64,000 bases of DNA from Plantimonas leprariae (GTDB taxonomy: Bacteria > Pseudomonadota > Alphaproteobacteria > Rhizobiales > Rhizobiaceae). The stretch's first letter is position 1. Each line of letters begins with the position of its first letter. The stretch lies in contig NZ_VZDO01000002.1 of assembly GCF_008802405.1 (NCBI RefSeq), positions 124,001 to 188,000 on the forward strand, in the 5' to 3' direction. Shown piece after piece: positions 53,152-62,613 of the stretch. The position numbers were made by a program, and so were the translations under genes. The notes below the pieces were generated by a model, which saw only the letters and a program-made list of their open reading frames with translations, searched no databases and had not been told where the DNA came from.

Positions 53152-54165
53152 TCATCGCACCCCCATCGCATGGTCGGCTTTCCACGCAGTCCCGGCTTTG
53201 CGGGTCGCCGGATTGCGCAGGAGCACGTCGGCGGTCGCCTCATCGGTGATGAGACCGTTGGCCAAGCGGCCCTTCAGCGCCGCGCGGATGCCGGGCGCCT
53301 TCAGCGGTCCCATGCCGACGACGATCACCTCGGTGTTCGCCGTATCGGGGATCGGCGCGCTGGCGACCCGTTCGTTGTAGGCGCAGGGAATGATTCGGCC
53401 GTCGCGGTCGAAGGCCCAGCCGACGATCTCGCCGACCGCACCGAGCGCATCCAGTTCGTCGCGATCCTCCGCCGTGATGAAGTTGTCGGCGACGAGCGGA
53501 GCGTTGGCGCCCAGCTCGCCGAGCCCGACGAAGGTCACCTCCGCGACGGCGGCGAGTTTCAGCGTCGACTGCACCACCTTCTGCTCGTGCAGGAGCGCGC
53601 GCTCCTCCGCGCTCGACACCACGACCGGCAGCGACATCGGGTAGTGCCGCGCCTGCACCACGTCGGCCATGGTGAAGATCGTGTTGTAGACCGAAACGGC
53701 CCCGTCGAGCGCGATGTTGCCGGTGAGAGAAACGATCCGGTGCTGGCTCGCGACCATCGCCGGCAACCGCTCCACGGCGGCCTTCAGGGTGCGGCCGGTG
53801 CCGATCGCGATGACGAGCGGGTCCGGCTGGCGCAGACGCCGTTCCATTTCCGCGGCGCAGGCTTCCGCGACGCCGAGCGTCGTCGAGGCCGATTCGGGAT
53901 CGCTCGGCACCACCGTGCAGTGCCGGAGGCCGTAGCGGTCCTTCAGCGCCAGCGCCGCTTCGAGGCAGGTCGCGATGGGGTGGTCGATGCGGACCTTAAC
54001 TAGGCCGGCCGACATCGACAGCGACACGAGCCGCTGTGCCGATTGCCGGGAAATGCCGAGCTTCGAGGCGATCTGGTCCTGCGTGTTGCCCGCGACGTAG
54101 TAGAGCCAGCCCGCGCGGGCGGCATCGTCCAATCGCGTCAGATCCTCTCCCCGAACCTTGGGCAA
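53152..54165 (-). CDS. SorC-family transcriptional regulator of the polyol operon
   Basis: 337 residues from a TTG at 54165, which has GGGGAGAG 7 nt upstream. The N-terminal HTH is NTQDQIASKLGISRQSAQRL; the effector domain shows VIAIGTGRTLKAAV, VSLTGNIALDG, FVGLGELGANAP and VIVVGMGPLKAPGIRAAL. It heads the smoEFGK-kinase operon (107 bp before smoE) and is divergent from the ATP-grasp gene. It probably senses a phosphorylated pentulose or the polyol. Confidence 0.87.
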   Translation of the reverse strand: MPKVRGEDLTRLDDAARAGWLYYVAGNTQDQIASKLGISRQSAQRLVSLSMSAGLVKVRIDHPIATCLEAALALKDRYGLRHCTVVPSDPESASTTLGVAEACAAEMERRLRQPDPLVIAIGTGRTLKAAVERLPAMVASQHRIVSLTGNIALDGAVSVYNTIFTMADVVQARHYPMSLPVVVSSAEERALLHEQKVVQSTLKLAAVAEVTFVGLGELGANAPLVADNFITAEDRDELDALGAVGEIVGWAFDRDGRIIPCAYNERVASAPIPDTANTEVIVVGMGPLKAPGIRAALKGRLANGLITDEATADVLLRNPATRKAGTAWKADHAMGVR

Positions 54166-54381
54166 CGTCGGTCTCTCCCCGCCGGAATGATTACGGCGAG
54201 ATCGGCGGACTCGGCAACCACCACCGCGAAACAATCGGCGGATTTCGCCGCTTCCCATCGGTGCTGTGCGGAAGGCCGCCCCGCGGCGAAGACCCTGCCG
54301 AACAAACGGGCACACGGATACGCTTGCTTTTCGCGCGGGCAGCTTCTTCTCTGTCCGGGCGGGAAGAAGGAGCGTGCCTAG

Positions 54382-55794
54382 GTGAAACCCTTCGACGAGA
54401 TGCTGGTCGCCGACAGCGGGGTGAGGTCGCCCTACGAGCGCTTCCACGGCTGGTTCCGGCAGCAGGATCCCGAATCGCTCGTCGAGAAAGCCGGCGAGGC
54501 CGAAGGTTTCTTCCGCCGCACCGGCATCACCTTCGCGGTCTACGGTCAGGCCGATGCGTCGGAGCGGCTCATCCCCTTCGATCTGGTGCCGCGCATCATC
54601 GCCGGCCGCGAATGGGAGCGGCTCGCCGAAGGCATCGAGCAGCGCGTGCGGGCGCTGAACGCCTTTCTGCACGACATCTACCACGACCAGGAGATCGTCC
54701 GTGCCGGCAAGGTGCCGCGATCGCTGATCGAAGGGAACGAGGCCTTCCTGCCGCAGATGGCCGGCTTCTCGCCGCCGGGCGGCGTCTACACCCACATCAT
54801 CGGTGTCGATCTCGTGCGGGTCGGCGAGGACGAGTTCTTCGTGCTCGAAGACAATGCACGCACGCCGTCCGGCGTCTCGTACATGATCGAGAACCGGGAA
54901 ACGATGATGCAGATGTTCCCGGAGCTCTTCGCGCAGAACCGAGTGCGACCGGTGGAAACCTATCCGCGGCACCTCCGCCGCTCGCTCGAAGCCGTTGCGC
55001 CACCGGCTTGCAACGGCGACCCGGTGATTGCGGTCCTCACCCCCGGCATCCACAACTCGGCCTTCTACGAACACGCCTTCCTTGCAGACCAGATGGGCGT
55101 CGAACTGGTGGAGGGGCAGGACCTGAAGCTGGCGGACGGGCGTATCGCCATGCGCACGACGGAAGGCTTCAAGCCGATCGACGTCCTCTATCGCCGCGTC
55201 GACGACGCCTTCCTGGACCCCCTCGCCTTCCGCCCGGACAGCATGCTCGGCGTTCCCGGCATCATGGACGTCTACCGGAACGGCGGCATCACGCTCGCCA
55301 ACGCGCCGGGCACCGGCATCGCTGACGACAAGGCGATCTACTCCTACATGCCGGACATCGTGGAGTTCTACACCGGCGAGAAGGCGAAGCTCGCGAACGT
55401 TCCGACGTTCCGCTGCGCCGAGCCGGACAGCCTCGCCTACGTGCTGGACCGCCTCGGCGAACTCGTCGTCAAGGAAGTGCACGGCTCCGGCGGCTACGGC
55501 ATGCTCGTCGGCCCGACCGCGACGAGGGACGAGCGGGAGCTGTTCGCGGCCAAGCTGAAGGAGAACCCCGGCAACTACATCGCCCAGCCGACGCTGGCGC
55601 TTTCGACAGTCCCTATTCTCGTGGAGAAGGGATTGGCACCCCGACACGTCGATCTTCGCCCCTTCGTGCTCGTCTCGGACGAGGTGAAGATCATTCCGGG
55701 CGGGCTGACCCGCGTCGCGCTGAAGGAGGGATCGCTCGTCGTGAATTCGAGCCAGGGCGGCGGGACGAAGGATACCTGGGTGCTGGAGGACTGA
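54382..55794 (+). CDS. circularly permuted ATP-grasp type 2 protein (Anbu-operon partner)
   Basis: 470 residues of the COG2308/DUF404-407 family. Conserved segments include DLVRVGEDEFFVLEDNARTPSGVSYMI and VKEVHGSGGYGMLVGP (written here as separate visible motifs DNARTPSG and GSGGYGM). It is a predicted ATP-dependent ligase of unknown substrate. The start is GTG at 54382, with AAGGAG 9 nt upstream. It is followed after 3 bp by the alpha-E gene and then by Anbu, the conserved operon order. Confidence 0.9.
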   Translation: MKPFDEMLVADSGVRSPYERFHGWFRQQDPESLVEKAGEAEGFFRRTGITFAVYGQADASERLIPFDLVPRIIAGREWERLAEGIEQRVRALNAFLHDIYHDQEIVRAGKVPRSLIEGNEAFLPQMAGFSPPGGVYTHIIGVDLVRVGEDEFFVLEDNARTPSGVSYMIENRETMMQMFPELFAQNRVRPVETYPRHLRRSLEAVAPPACNGDPVIAVLTPGIHNSAFYEHAFLADQMGVELVEGQDLKLADGRIAMRTTEGFKPIDVLYRRVDDAFLDPLAFRPDSMLGVPGIMDVYRNGGITLANAPGTGIADDKAIYSYMPDIVEFYTGEKAKLANVPTFRCAEPDSLAYVLDRLGELVVKEVHGSGGYGMLVGPTATRDERELFAAKLKENPGNYIAQPTLALSTVPILVEKGLAPRHVDLRPFVLVSDEVKIIPGGLTRVALKEGSLVVNSSQGGGTKDTWVLED

Positions 55795-55797
55795 TCG

Positions 55798-56745
55798 ATG
55801 GCACTCCTCGGACGCACCGCCCAAGGCCTCTTCTGGATGCAGCGCTACATCGAGCGAGCCGAGAACATGGCCCGCCTGATGGATGCCGGGCTGCGCCTGT
55901 CGCTGACCAATCTCGTTTCCGACGGCGACGAGTGGCATTCGGTGCTGACCAGCGCCGGCGTCGAGCAGCTCTACCGCGCGAAATACCCGGACTTCGATCC
56001 GCACAACATCATCTCGTTCCTGCTGAGCGACCTCGACAATCCGTCGAGCATCCTGTCGTCGATCGAGACGGCGCGCACCAACGGGCGCATGGTCCGCACG
56101 GCGCTGACGCGCGACGTGTGGGAAGCGTTGAACGAGGGCTGGATGGTGCTGAAGCGCCGGTTGCAGATGCCGCTGCGCGACGGACAGCTTCCGACCGTGC
56201 TCGAGATGGTGAAGAAGCACACCTCCAACATGCGCGGCGCGTTCTACGGCACGATGCTGCGCAACGAGATCTTCGACTTCTGCAACCTCGGCACCTTCGT
56301 GGAACGGGCCGACAACACGGCCCGCATCCTCGACGTGAAGTACTGGCTGCTCCTGCCCGAGCACTCCTCGGTCGGATCGTCCTTCGACAACCTGCAGTGG
56401 GGCTCGATCCTGCGCTCGGTCTCGGCGCACCGCTCGTACACCTGGGTCTACAACGCCGAGTACCGGCCGATCGACATCATCGATTTCCTGATCTTCAACA
56501 AGCGGATGCCTCGCTCGCTGGCCTATTGCTACAAGTGCATCGCCGATAGCCTCGACTACCTGAACGAGGCCTATGGCACGCGTCACGATTGTCACGCGAC
56601 GGCGGACGCGATCCGCGGCGACCTGATGGACGGAAACGTCAGGACCGTCATCGAGCGCGGCCTCCACGAATTCCTCACCGGCTTCATCGCCGATCACAAC
56701 CGCATGGCGATCGAGATCGCGCGGAGCTATCGCTTCTACGCTTGA
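55798..56745 (+). CDS. alpha-E domain protein (Anbu-operon partner)
   Basis: 315 residues, all-helical, starting MALLGRTAQGLFWMQRYIER, the typical alpha-E (COG2307) N-terminus with RAENMARLMD. RADNTARILDVKYWLLLP and AHRSYTWVYNAEY are further hallmarks. Its biochemical role is unknown; it always accompanies the circularly permuted ATP-grasp. It starts 3 bp after that gene and ends 118 bp before the Anbu ATG. Confidence 0.9.
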   Translation: MALLGRTAQGLFWMQRYIERAENMARLMDAGLRLSLTNLVSDGDEWHSVLTSAGVEQLYRAKYPDFDPHNIISFLLSDLDNPSSILSSIETARTNGRMVRTALTRDVWEALNEGWMVLKRRLQMPLRDGQLPTVLEMVKKHTSNMRGAFYGTMLRNEIFDFCNLGTFVERADNTARILDVKYWLLLPEHSSVGSSFDNLQWGSILRSVSAHRSYTWVYNAEYRPIDIIDFLIFNKRMPRSLAYCYKCIADSLDYLNEAYGTRHDCHATADAIRGDLMDGNVRTVIERGLHEFLTGFIADHNRMAIEIARSYRFYA

Positions 56746-56863
56746 GAGATCGTGCCGTCCGGAACGGTTCCGGCCCTTGTCCGCGCGGCGTATCCTTCGT
56801 TAAGCGTTCGCCGACGGCTGCCGGATCGGGAAGCGCGGACCGGCCGTCTGGAGGATGCGCCCC

Positions 56864-57619
56864 ATGACGTACTGCGTCGGACTGCTCGTCGACCGAGGTC
56901 TGGTGTTCATGTCCGATACGAGGACGAATGCCGGCGTCGACAACATCTCGGTGGTCTCGAAGATGCATACGTTCGAGGTGCCGGGCGAGCGCTTCCTGTG
57001 CCTCCTTTCCGCCGGCAACCTCGCGACCACGCAATCGACGATCTCGCTCCTCAAGCAGCGCGAGGTCGAGCCGGACAAGCGCAAGCCGCCCATCCTCAGC
57101 CAGCCGTCGATGTTCGCCACCGCCAAGCTCGTCGGCGATACGTTGAAGGAGGTCATCGCCCGCTCGAAGCCGACGGGCAGCGAATCGTCCGAGCCGCGCT
57201 TCACGGGCTCGTTCATCCTGGGCGGCCAGATCAAGGGCGGCCGCCCGCGCCTGTTCATGGTCTATCCGGAAGGCAACTTCATCGAGGCCGGCGCCGACAA
57301 TCCGTTCTTCCAGATCGGCGAGCACAAGTACGGCCGCCCGATCATCATCCGGACCTACGACCCGAAGATGGAACTGGCCGACGTCGCCAAGCTGCTCGTG
57401 GTCTCGTTCGACTCGACGATCCGTTCCAATCTTTCGGTCGGCCTGCCGATCGACATGCAGTTCTACGAGGCGGGCCACCTGACGGCGGGTTACCGCCATC
57501 GCTTCGACCACCGCGACGCCTATTACCGGCAGGTTTCGGAAGGCTGGTCGGAAGCGTTGAAGACGGCGTTCGACCGCCTGCCGCCATTCGAGTTCACCTC
57601 GACCGAGCGAGCGGGATAA
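56864..57619 (+). CDS. Anbu: ancestral proteasome-like peptidase subunit
   Basis: 251 residues of the 20S proteasome beta/Anbu fold. The protein begins MTYCVGLLVDRGLVFMSDTR, so removal of Met exposes Thr2 as the Ntn nucleophile, as in Anbu. GSFILGGQIKGGRPRLFMVY and GADNPFFQIGEHKYGRPII match the family. The ATG at 56864 is chosen because GGAGG (56850-56854) lies 9 nt upstream and because Thr must be penultimate; an ATG at 56855 is too close to that site. Substrates of Anbu are not established. Confidence 0.92.
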   Translation: MTYCVGLLVDRGLVFMSDTRTNAGVDNISVVSKMHTFEVPGERFLCLLSAGNLATTQSTISLLKQREVEPDKRKPPILSQPSMFATAKLVGDTLKEVIARSKPTGSESSEPRFTGSFILGGQIKGGRPRLFMVYPEGNFIEAGADNPFFQIGEHKYGRPIIIRTYDPKMELADVAKLLVVSFDSTIRSNLSVGLPIDMQFYEAGHLTAGYRHRFDHRDAYYRQVSEGWSEALKTAFDRLPPFEFTSTERAG

Positions 57620-57695
57620 CCCCGTCCCGATCGTCAGCCTTAAGCGCATCGAAAGCTATTCGGGTTAGCTTCCCTGAAAAAGGTGGGAAGCGTCC

Positions 57696-58484
57696 ATGGG
57701 GGAAGAGGCGGCACAGGAATCGCGGGGCAAGCGCGATGCCTGGAAGCTCGTGTCGATCAACGTCGCCGGCGTGACGCTCTGCGTCCTGGTATCGCTGGCG
57801 TTCAATGCCGTGCTGTTCTGGCACTCGGACGCCGCCGTCTTCGCCAAGGGGATGATCTCGGCGGTCGCGCTGCCGCTCCTGCTCGGCATCCCGCTGTTTC
57901 TCTACCTCTCGCTGCAGATGCGCAATCTGTCGAAGTTGAATGCCCACCTGACCGATTCCGCGGCTCGCGACGGGCTGACGCGCTTGCTGAACCGCGGCGC
58001 CTTCGTCTCGCAGGTGACCGCCAAGCTCGCCGAGATGGAGCAGCTCGACGCGCCGCGCGGCGCACTCCTCGTGATCGACGCGGATTTCTTCAAGCTGATC
58101 AACGACCGCCACGGCCACGCGAAAGGCGACGAGGCGCTGTGTCAGATCGCGGCCGCGATCGGCCGGCTGACGCGTGGCGGCGACCTTGCGGGTCGTCTGG
58201 GCGGCGAAGAGTTCGCCGTGTTCCTCTACGGATCCAGTCCGACCGCCGCGCGTGCCGCCGCCGAGCGGCTGCGGAGCACGGTCGAGGGGATCGAGCTCTT
58301 CTCGGGCGAGGAACGCGTTTCCCTCACGATCAGCGTCGGCGCGGTGCATTTCCGTGAGGTTCTGCCGTTCAGCACCTTCTACCAGCTCGCCGACCGCATG
58401 CTCTACGAAGCCAAGGGTAACGGCCGGAACCGCGTGGAATTCGAGCATCTTAGCGCGGATGCGTCGGTGGAGGTCGCCGCCTAA
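57696..58484 (+). CDS. membrane-anchored diguanylate cyclase (GGDEF)
   Basis: 262 residues. Two hydrophobic segments (about 20-42 and 53-73) precede a GGDEF domain with GGEEF at 169-173, RDGLTRLLNRGAF and DADFFKLINDRHGHAKGD. An RxxD inhibitory site (R160-GG-D163) lies five residues before GGEEF. It should make c-di-GMP under control of a short membrane sensor. The stop overlaps that of the convergent DUF971 gene by a few bases. Confidence 0.9.
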   Translation: MGEEAAQESRGKRDAWKLVSINVAGVTLCVLVSLAFNAVLFWHSDAAVFAKGMISAVALPLLLGIPLFLYLSLQMRNLSKLNAHLTDSAARDGLTRLLNRGAFVSQVTAKLAEMEQLDAPRGALLVIDADFFKLINDRHGHAKGDEALCQIAAAIGRLTRGGDLAGRLGGEEFAVFLYGSSPTAARAAAERLRSTVEGIELFSGEERVSLTISVGAVHFREVLPFSTFYQLADRMLYEAKGNGRNRVEFEHLSADASVEVAA

Positions 58485-58843
58485 CGGTCCCGCGACAGAC
58501 CCTTCGCCGCGAGGTCGGCTAGGTAGCCTTCCCACCGCTCGCCCTGCCGCCGCCCGAGTTCGGCCAGGAAAACCCAAGTGAAGATGCCCGTATCGTGCCC
58601 GTCGTCGAAGACGATCCGGACCGCGTAGTGGCCGGTCGGGACGAGGTCGGCGATCGCGACCTGACGCTTTCCACTCACCGTCACGCGCTGTTCCGGCGAA
58701 TGTCCCTGTACCTCCGCCGAGGGCGAGACCACCCGCAGAAGCTCGGCCGGAAACACGTCGGTCGCATCGTCGGCATAGCGGACGGTAAGCTGGCGGCGAT
58801 CCTTCGAAACCCGAAGTTCGCGCGGTGCGGCCTCTGCGCTCAT
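58481..58843 (-). CDS. DUF971 domain protein
   Basis: 120 residues. The DUF971/GBBH-like N-terminal fold is seen in RRQLTVRYADDATDVFPAEL and GHYAVRIVFDDGHDTGIFTW. This domain occurs in gamma-butyrobetaine hydroxylases and, alone, in proteins linked to Mrp/Fe-S metabolism; the alone-standing function is unknown. It is divergent from moaA and convergent with the GGDEF gene. DUF971 beside molybdenum cofactor genes is common. Confidence 0.83.
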   Translation of the reverse strand: MSAEAAPRELRVSKDRRQLTVRYADDATDVFPAELLRVVSPSAEVQGHSPEQRVTVSGKRQVAIADLVPTGHYAVRIVFDDGHDTGIFTWVFLAELGRRQGERWEGYLADLAAKGLSRDR

Positions 58844-58915
58844 GCTGTCGATTCCTGTTTTGCCGACTGACGCCCCGGCTTGACCCTGCCGGTGCGCCCT
58901 TCCACATTCCGGCGC

Positions 58916-59992
58916 ATGGATAATGCCCTCATCGAGCGACCGGAAGACGTCAGCGCGACGGACGCTCCTTCATCGTTCCGCAGCATGCCTTCGACAGGAC
59001 GGATGATCGATCCGTTCGGCCGCCGGATCACCTATCTGCGCGTCTCGGTAACGGACCGGTGCGACTTTCGCTGCGTCTACTGCATGGCGGAGAACATGAC
59101 GTTCCTGCCGAAGAACGATCTTCTGACCCTGGAGGAGCTGGACCGCCTGGCCAGCGCCTTCGTCGCGAAGGGCGTTCGCAAGCTACGGCTGACCGGCGGC
59201 GAACCGTTGGTGCGCCGCAACGTGATGAGCCTCGTTCGCTCGCTGTCGCGGCATCTGGCGAGCGGCGCGCTGGAGGAGCTCACGCTGACCACCAACGGCT
59301 CGCAGCTCGGGCGCTTCGCGGCCGAACTCGCCGACTGCGGCGTCGAGCGCATCAACGTGTCCATCGACACGCTCGACCGCGACAAGTTCCGGGCGATCAC
59401 GCGGCGCGGCGACCTCGATCAGGTTCTGGCCGGCATCCGGGCCGCGCAGGACGCCGGCCTGCGGATCAAGCTCAACGCCGTCGCGCTGAAGGGCGTCAAC
59501 GACCGGGAAATCCCGGAGATGGTGCGCTGGGCGCACGGCGAGGGCATGGAGCTGACGCTCATCGAGACCATGCCGCTCGGCGAGATCGAGGAGGATCGGA
59601 CGGATCGTTACCTGCCGCTCACCGAGGTCCGCCGCGATCTCGAAAGCCGCATGACGCTGCGCGACGTGCCGTTCCGCACCGGCGGCCCGGCGCGCTACGT
59701 CACCGTGGCGGAGACCGGCGGGCGGCTCGGCTTCATCACCCCGATGACGCACAACTTCTGCGAAAGCTGCAATCGCGTGCGGGTCACCTGCACCGGGACG
59801 CTCTTCATGTGTCTCGGCCAGGAGGATGCGGTGGACTTGCGCGCGCCGCTGCGCGCCTCTCCGGACGACGCGCTGCTGATGCGGGCCATCGACGGCGCGA
59901 TCGCGCATAAGCCGAAAGGGCACGACTTCATCATCGATCGCGCGACACGGCAGCCCGCCGTTTCCCGTCACATGAGCATGACAGGCGGTTAA
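58916..59992 (+). CDS. moaA: GTP 3',8-cyclase MoaA (radical SAM)
   Basis: 358 residues. The radical SAM cluster is C49-x3-C53-x2-C56 ([13 protein letters not shown]). The second 4Fe-4S site is in [19 protein letters not shown], and the C-terminus ends in GG (MSMTGG), required for activity. It converts GTP to the 3',8-cyclised precursor of molybdopterin. The ATG at 58916 is preferred over a TTG at 58880; the first 30 residues vary in the family. mobA lies just downstream. Confidence 0.95.
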   Translation: MDNALIERPEDVSATDAPSSFRSMPSTGRMIDPFGRRITYLRVSVTDRCDFRCVYCMAENMTFLPKNDLLTLEELDRLASAFVAKGVRKLRLTGGEPLVRRNVMSLVRSLSRHLASGALEELTLTTNGSQLGRFAAELADCGVERINVSIDTLDRDKFRAITRRGDLDQVLAGIRAAQDAGLRIKLNAVALKGVNDREIPEMVRWAHGEGMELTLIETMPLGEIEEDRTDRYLPLTEVRRDLESRMTLRDVPFRTGGPARYVTVAETGGRLGFITPMTHNFCESCNRVRVTCTGTLFMCLGQEDAVDLRAPLRASPDDALLMRAIDGAIAHKPKGHDFIIDRATRQPAVSRHMSMTGG

Positions 59993-60084
59993 GAGAAGCG
60001 AACGGGCCGGCGCGACTGCGGGATCGTATTCCGCGCCTCTGAGAGATATGAAGACGCGACCCGCAGCAGCCTCCGCTTTCCGTA

Positions 60085-60999
60085 TTGTCGACCCTTTCGC
60101 TCTCGGCCGTTTCTGGCAACACCCGCGCCTGTCTTTTCATGATCGGCGCGATGGCGGCCTTCGCGGTGAACGACGCGTGCACCAAGCTCGCGATCGCGGA
60201 CGTTCCGGCACCGCAGATCATGGCGCTGCGCGGCGTGATGGCGACCGTCCTCCTCGTCGCGCTCGCCGGCATTCGAGGCGCGCTGCGCCAGCCGCACCGG
60301 CTCGTGCAGCCGGTGCTGGCCTTCCGCACCGTGGCCGATATCCTGGCGACGATCACCTACGTCGCCGCTCTCCGCTACATGCCCATCGCCAACGCTTCCG
60401 CGATCTTTCAGGCCTTGCCGCTGGTCGTGACGCTCGGCGCGGCGCTGTTTCTGGCGGAGCCGGTCGGCTGGCGGCGCTGGACGGCCATATCGATCGGCTT
60501 CGTCGGCGTGGTGGTGATCGTGCGGCCCGGAACCGAGGGCTTCTCGGTATTCTCCCTCCTCATTCTCGCATCCGTCCTGTGCTCGGCGGCGCGCGACCTC
60601 GCGACCCGCCGCATGCCGGCCGACATCCCGTCCTTCGCGGTCTCCGCCGTTACCTCCGCGTCGGTGATGCTTGCCGGCTTCCTGCTCGTGCCGTTCTGGG
60701 GCTGGTCGCCGGTGCGATCCGCCGACCTTCTCATCTTCGCGGTCGCATCCGTGATGCTCGCGCTCGGCTACATCTGCATCGTCGAAGCGATGCGCAGCGG
60801 CGACATGGGTTTCGTCGCGCCGTTCCGCTACACGATCCTGCTCTTCGCGATCGTTCTCGGCTTCGCGATCTTCGGCGACGTTCCGGACGCGACGACGCTC
60901 GTCGGCTCGGCGATCGTTATCGGCAGCGGGGCCTACTCTCTCTACCGCGAGCGGATGCGTGGCCGGCGTCCGAAGCTCGCGCCGGCCTCCACGCATTGA
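60085..60999 (+). CDS. DMT/EamA-family transporter
   Basis: 304 residues with about ten hydrophobic helices and two EamA repeats (ACLFMIGAMAAFAVNDACTK in the first, SLLILASVLCSAARDLATR in the second). It is a predicted inner-membrane metabolite exporter of unknown substrate. The TTG at 60085 lacks a ribosome-binding site; an ATG at 60139 is the alternative but would cut the first helix. Its stop overlaps the mobA TTG (TTGA). Confidence 0.82.
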   Translation: MSTLSLSAVSGNTRACLFMIGAMAAFAVNDACTKLAIADVPAPQIMALRGVMATVLLVALAGIRGALRQPHRLVQPVLAFRTVADILATITYVAALRYMPIANASAIFQALPLVVTLGAALFLAEPVGWRRWTAISIGFVGVVVIVRPGTEGFSVFSLLILASVLCSAARDLATRRMPADIPSFAVSAVTSASVMLAGFLLVPFWGWSPVRSADLLIFAVASVMLALGYICIVEAMRSGDMGFVAPFRYTILLFAIVLGFAIFGDVPDATTLVGSAIVIGSGAYSLYRERMRGRRPKLAPASTH

Positions 61000-61613
61000 C
61001 CGCGCCGCGCATCGCCGGTCTGGTACTGGCCGGCGGCCGCGGCTCGCGGCTCGGCGCGGCGGTCCCGAAGCCTATGGTCGAGATCGGCGGGCGGCCGATG
61101 ATCGCCCATGTGCTCGACCGCTTCCCGCCAGCTGTTTCGCCGATCCTGATCGGGGTTAACGACAGGGAGGCTTTCGCCCCCCTCCCTTACCCGATCGTCC
61201 GGGATCGGATCGATGGCCATCCCGGCCCCCTCGCCGCCCTTGACGCTGCGACGCATTGGTTGCGCGAGCGACGCGACGCGGCGACTCACCTCATATGCCT
61301 GCCAGGCGATACGCCTTTCCTGCCGGCCGATGTCTGCGCTCGGCTGGCAGACGATCCGGGCCGTCGCCCCCGCATCGCGAGGTGCGGCGGGCGACTGCAT
61401 CCGACGGTCGCCCTCTGGCCGCTGGCCTGCCTCGAAGACCTCCGGACTCACATCGAAGCGAGCGGGAACCTCTCCGTCGTCGCATTCGCCGAAAGAACCG
61501 GATTCGACGCTGTCGACTTCGATGCGTCCACCGCGGTCGATCCGTTCTTCAACGTCAACACCCCGGACGACCTGATCCTCGCCCGGGCAACGTTCGACGC
61601 GTTAGGAATATGA
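60996..61613 (+). CDS. mobA: molybdenum cofactor guanylyltransferase
   Basis: 205 residues. The nucleotidyltransferase signature GLVLAGGRGSRLG is followed by KPMVEIGGRPMIAHVL, the acidic LPGDTPFLP metal site and the C-terminal FFNVNTPDDL. It attaches GMP to molybdopterin. The start is TTG in a TTGA overlap with the transporter gene. Together with moaA it makes a short molybdenum cofactor group. Confidence 0.88.
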   Translation: MTAPRIAGLVLAGGRGSRLGAAVPKPMVEIGGRPMIAHVLDRFPPAVSPILIGVNDREAFAPLPYPIVRDRIDGHPGPLAALDAATHWLRERRDAATHLICLPGDTPFLPADVCARLADDPGRRPRIARCGGRLHPTVALWPLACLEDLRTHIEASGNLSVVAFAERTGFDAVDFDASTAVDPFFNVNTPDDLILARATFDALGI

Positions 61614-61655
61614 TATCGCCGCAGTTGCGCTTTTCGCAAAAACCGGCTGTTTATC

Positions 61656-61721
61656 GCCTCTGAATGAGGCATGCATTTTATTGCATCGATTTTTCGCATG
61701 CCTTCGGCAGTGGAGAGAAGC
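61656..61721 (+). promoter_or_regulatory. AT-rich gap with weak hairpin between mobA and the amino-acid ABC operon
   Basis: GCCTC/GAGGC (61656-61660 with 61666-61670) followed by an AT-rich stretch holding ATGCA/TGCAT. It may end mobA transcripts and supply promoter elements for the next operon. No clear -35/-10 pair was identified. Confidence 0.3.
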
Positions 61722-62522
61722 ATGAGCATCAAGCGGGTTCTCGGAGCGGCCGTCGCGGCCATCGGCATCCTCGCGGCCGGAGCCGGCGCGGCGAGCGCCG
61801 ACGATTCGGGCAAGGACTGGTCGACGATCAGGATCGGCTCGGAAGGCGCCTATCCGCCGTTCAACATCCTGTCGCCCTCGGGCGAGTTGGAAGGATTCGA
61901 CATCGACATCGCAAAGGCCCTCTGCGACCAGATGAAGGCGAAATGCACCTTCGTCGCGCAGGATTGGGACGGCGCGATCCCCGCCTTGCAGAACGGTAAG
62001 TTCGACGCCTTCGTGGCGTCCATGTCGATCACCGAGGAACGGCTCAAGCAGATCGACTTCACCAACAAGTACTACAACACGCCCGGCGCCGTCGCGGTCG
62101 CCAAGGACAGCGACATCAAAGATACGTCGGCCGCTTCGCTCGAAGGCAAGACCATCGGCGTGCAGGGATCGACGACGCACGCGCAGGCGGTGACGAAGTA
62201 CTTCCCCGGCGCGGAAGAGAAGGTCTACCCGACTTCGGAGGAGTACAAGCTCGACATGGCGAATGGCCGTCTCGACGCCGTTTCCGACGACATCGTCGTG
62301 CTTTCGCAATGGCTGGAAACCCCGGACGGGGCCTGCTGCAAGATTCTCGGCACGTTGCCGCCGGACGAATCGATCTACGGCAAGGGTGCCGGCATCGGCA
62401 TTCGCAAAGGCGACGCCAAGCTGAAGAAGATGTTCGACGACGCTATCGTCGCCATCCGCCAGAACGGCACCTACAAGAAGATCCAAGACAAGTACTTCAA
62501 GTTCGACGTCTACGGCGGCTGA
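61722..62522 (+). CDS. polar amino-acid ABC transporter binding protein (ArgT/HisJ type)
   Basis: 266 residues. A signal peptide (MSIKRVLGAAVAAIGILAAG, cleavage near ASA-D) precedes the SBP_bac_3 fold: IGSEGAYPPFN, GFDIDIAKALC, DWDGAIPALQNGKFDAFVAS, VQGSTTHAQAV, GIGIRKGDAKLKKMFDDAI. These are lysine/arginine/ornithine or histidine binding protein hallmarks. GGAGAG precedes the ATG at 61722. First gene of an operon continued by two permeases. Confidence 0.9.
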   Translation: MSIKRVLGAAVAAIGILAAGAGAASADDSGKDWSTIRIGSEGAYPPFNILSPSGELEGFDIDIAKALCDQMKAKCTFVAQDWDGAIPALQNGKFDAFVASMSITEERLKQIDFTNKYYNTPGAVAVAKDSDIKDTSAASLEGKTIGVQGSTTHAQAVTKYFPGAEEKVYPTSEEYKLDMANGRLDAVSDDIVVLSQWLETPDGACCKILGTLPPDESIYGKGAGIGIRKGDAKLKKMFDDAIVAIRQNGTYKKIQDKYFKFDVYGG

Positions 62523-62613
62523 CGCCTCCGTTCGGGCCGGCGCGTGTCGCGTCGGCCCGTCCGCGTTCCGACCGGCGATGCCGACCTGCCCTCCGTGAGT
62601 GCCCCGACGCGTG

